From contig QHVT01000008.1 of assembly GCA_003223645.1 (NCBI GenBank), positions 1 through 64,000 on the forward strand: a stretch of 64,000 bases of DNA, given 5' to 3'. The position numbers were made by a program, and so were the translations under genes. The notes below the pieces were generated by a model that was not told the DNA's origin, did not search any database, and worked only from the letters and a program-made list of their open reading frames with translations. Source of the stretch: Acidobacteriota bacterium (GTDB taxonomy: Bacteria; Acidobacteriota; Thermoanaerobaculia; Gp7-AA8). Below are positions 62,929-64,000 of this stretch, in pieces (the first letter of the stretch is position 1; the number at the start of each line of letters is the position of its first letter).

Positions 62929-63684
62929 TTATCGCACCCCGAAGTCCACGGTGAGGTCGAGATAGCACTCGACGGCCGTTCCGTTCAGTGATGCCGGCTG
63001 ATAGCGCCACTCTTTCATCGCGCGCAACACCGACTCGCCAAACGCGGGCATCGTCGCGTAGATCACTTGCGCGTCACGCACGCGGCCGTTCCTGTCGATG
63101 ACGCAGTGCACGGAGACTTTGCCGGCCATCTTCGCGCGCATCAGCGCGGGCGGATACAGCGGCTCGATGCGATTGAGGATCGTCGGAGATTTCACTTCGC
63201 CGACGGTGTAAATCTTCTCCTGCACCGGAGTCTGCGGCATCGCGACCGGCGGCGCGTCGAGCGATCCCGGCGAGTCTTTGGTTCCCCACGGAACGCCGAT
63301 CGGCCCCGGCACGGTGCCGTCGCCGGAAGTCGTCGTGGTGTCGCCGCCGGTGGATGCGCTCTGCGCCGGCTGCGTGGTGTCGGGTATCGCCGGCGGCGCG
63401 GTCTGCTGCACCGGGAGTGTGACCGCGGGTTTCTGCTGCGGCTGCGGCTGGGGTTTCGGCTTTGCACCGCCGTTCGGATTGCCGAGCGGAGGAGGGATCT
63501 GGACGGACGCGAAGATCGGCGCGCGCGCGAACTCGTTCGGCGCGTCGAGCGGGAAGCGCACGGAGACGAGTCCGATCGTGATCGCACCGATGATGACGGC
63601 GCTGTGCGCGATCAGCGAGACCGTCAGCAGCGTGTACTTGCCGCGCGACGGAAGGGCCTTGGCACGGATCGAAGTCTCGAACAT
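62929..63684 (-). CDS. TonB-like energy-transducing protein
   Basis: 251 residues. AAGGAG 7 nt before ATG 63684. Layout of TonB: short cytoplasmic start, one helix (LLTVSLIAHSAVIIGAITIG), a long Pro/Gln/Thr-rich periplasmic spacer (PKPQPQPQQKPAVTLPVQQT) and a TonB C-terminal domain (LYPPALMRAKMAGKVSVHCV; IDRNGRVRDAQVIYATMP; ESVLRAMKEWRYQPASLNGT). ExbB/ExbD are not nearby. It delivers proton-motive energy to outer-membrane receptors. Confidence 0.9.
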   Translation of the reverse strand: MFETSIRAKALPSRGKYTLLTVSLIAHSAVIIGAITIGLVSVRFPLDAPNEFARAPIFASVQIPPPLGNPNGGAKPKPQPQPQQKPAVTLPVQQTAPPAIPDTTQPAQSASTGGDTTTTSGDGTVPGPIGVPWGTKDSPGSLDAPPVAMPQTPVQEKIYTVGEVKSPTILNRIEPLYPPALMRAKMAGKVSVHCVIDRNGRVRDAQVIYATMPAFGESVLRAMKEWRYQPASLNGTAVECYLDLTVDFGVR

Positions 63685-63763
63685 GGTGTTCTCCTTTGCT
63701 TCGTTGGATGGAGGCGATGCCGCCCGCGAAACCGAGAGCTGCAACGAACTCGTAAACACGGGA

Positions 63764-63839
63764 TGGCGGATGGCAGATGGCGGATGGCGGATGGCGGATG
63801 GCAATTCGAAACCACCGCCATCTGCCATCTGCCATCCAT
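63764..63839. repeat. Heptamer hairpin (GGATGGC / GCCATCT arms)
   Basis: Tandem GGATGGC heptamers at 63764-63801 face tandem GCCATCT heptamers at about 63818-63838. It lies about 80 bp upstream of the TonB-like gene start. A short GGATGGC run also occurs in fdhA at 21032-21065. Confidence 0.85.
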
Positions 63840-63879
63840 CAGTGACCTCTGGCATGCTTCGTTCGTAGAACCGCTGAAG

Positions 63880-64000
63880 ATGGCGAAGAAACTGATTCCC
63901 GACCCGGAGCTCGAGCAGCTGGTGCGCGAGCTGAATGAAACGGATGATTCTGTGGAGCGGCGCTCGCTTCGGGCGCCGGCTGGTCTCGATACCTCGGCGG
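63880..64000 (+). CDS. 5' end of an unidentified gene, running off the window
   Basis: ATG 63880 opens MAKKLIPDPELEQLVRELNE, then TDDSVERRSLRAPAGL, still open at the window edge. The second part is a family A palindrome starting at 63952 and read in frame as VERRSLRAPAG. Too short to identify. No clear ribosome site. Confidence 0.5.
   Translation, partial: MAKKLIPDPELEQLVRELNETDDSVERRSLRAPAGLDTSA
63952..64000. repeat. Family A palindrome, cut by the window edge
   Basis: Left outer arm GTGGAGCGGCGCTCGCTTCG and inner GGGCGCC are visible; the right half lies beyond base 64000. Confidence 0.8.

Overview
The window is GC-rich, densely coded bacterial DNA. Three things suggest an Acidobacteriota-like chromosome: a MacB-like permease of the acidobacterial duplicated orphan type, a fused alpha/beta 2-oxo-acid dehydrogenase E1, and many secreted FG-GAP, matrixin-like and TonB-type proteins. 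This placement is an inference; no rRNA, tRNA or marker gene is present to prove it.

Layout. 1-7112 (minus) is the 5' two thirds or more of a giant secreted protein built of about 16 Ig-like (Big_5) domains. 7.1-8.8 kb holds two hairpin terminators around a structured stretch, short repeats, a MerR regulator and its coupled secreted CPMH protein. 8.8-16.8 kb carries a GGDEF-EAL protein, MOSC and DUF2975 genes, a matrixin-like protease, RidA, a TPR protein and an RDD protein. 16.8-22.8 kb is a formate dehydrogenase locus: a selenocysteine catalytic subunit read through an in-frame TGA, a four-cluster FeS subunit, an NrfD-like membrane subunit and divergent fdhD. 22.8-23.6 kb is non-coding tandem-repeat DNA. 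23.6-29.1 kb has a permease and a GntR-ABC transporter operon. 29.3-35.3 kb has the E1 fusion, a CASTOR/POLLUX-type channel, a bPH protein and a CPBP protease. 35.3-46.4 kb is mixed metabolism (hydrolases, transketolase), small secreted proteins and two antitoxin-like genes without toxins. 46.4-53 kb is a possible co-transcribed set: M48 protease, FG-GAP/UnbV protein, DUF255 protein and an M16 remnant. 53.0-58.5 kb has a REP-associated transposase with its palindromes and a MacB-type efflux operon. 58.8-63.9 kb has a peroxiredoxin whose peroxidatic Cys codon is TGA (selenocysteine), a methyltransferase, a GNAT enzyme, an EamA exporter, a SulP transporter and a TonB-like protein.

Two themes stand out. 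First, two genes need UGA recoding (formate dehydrogenase and a Bcp-type peroxiredoxin), each with a bacterial SECIS-like hairpin just downstream of the UGA; no selenocysteine machinery lies in the window. Second, at least eight families of palindromic or hairpin repeats fill almost every intergenic gap, and more than ten copies lie in frame inside coding regions, including one that supplies a signal peptide and one flanked by a 9-bp direct repeat in a MerR gene. One family surrounds a RAYT transposase, its likely mobiliser.
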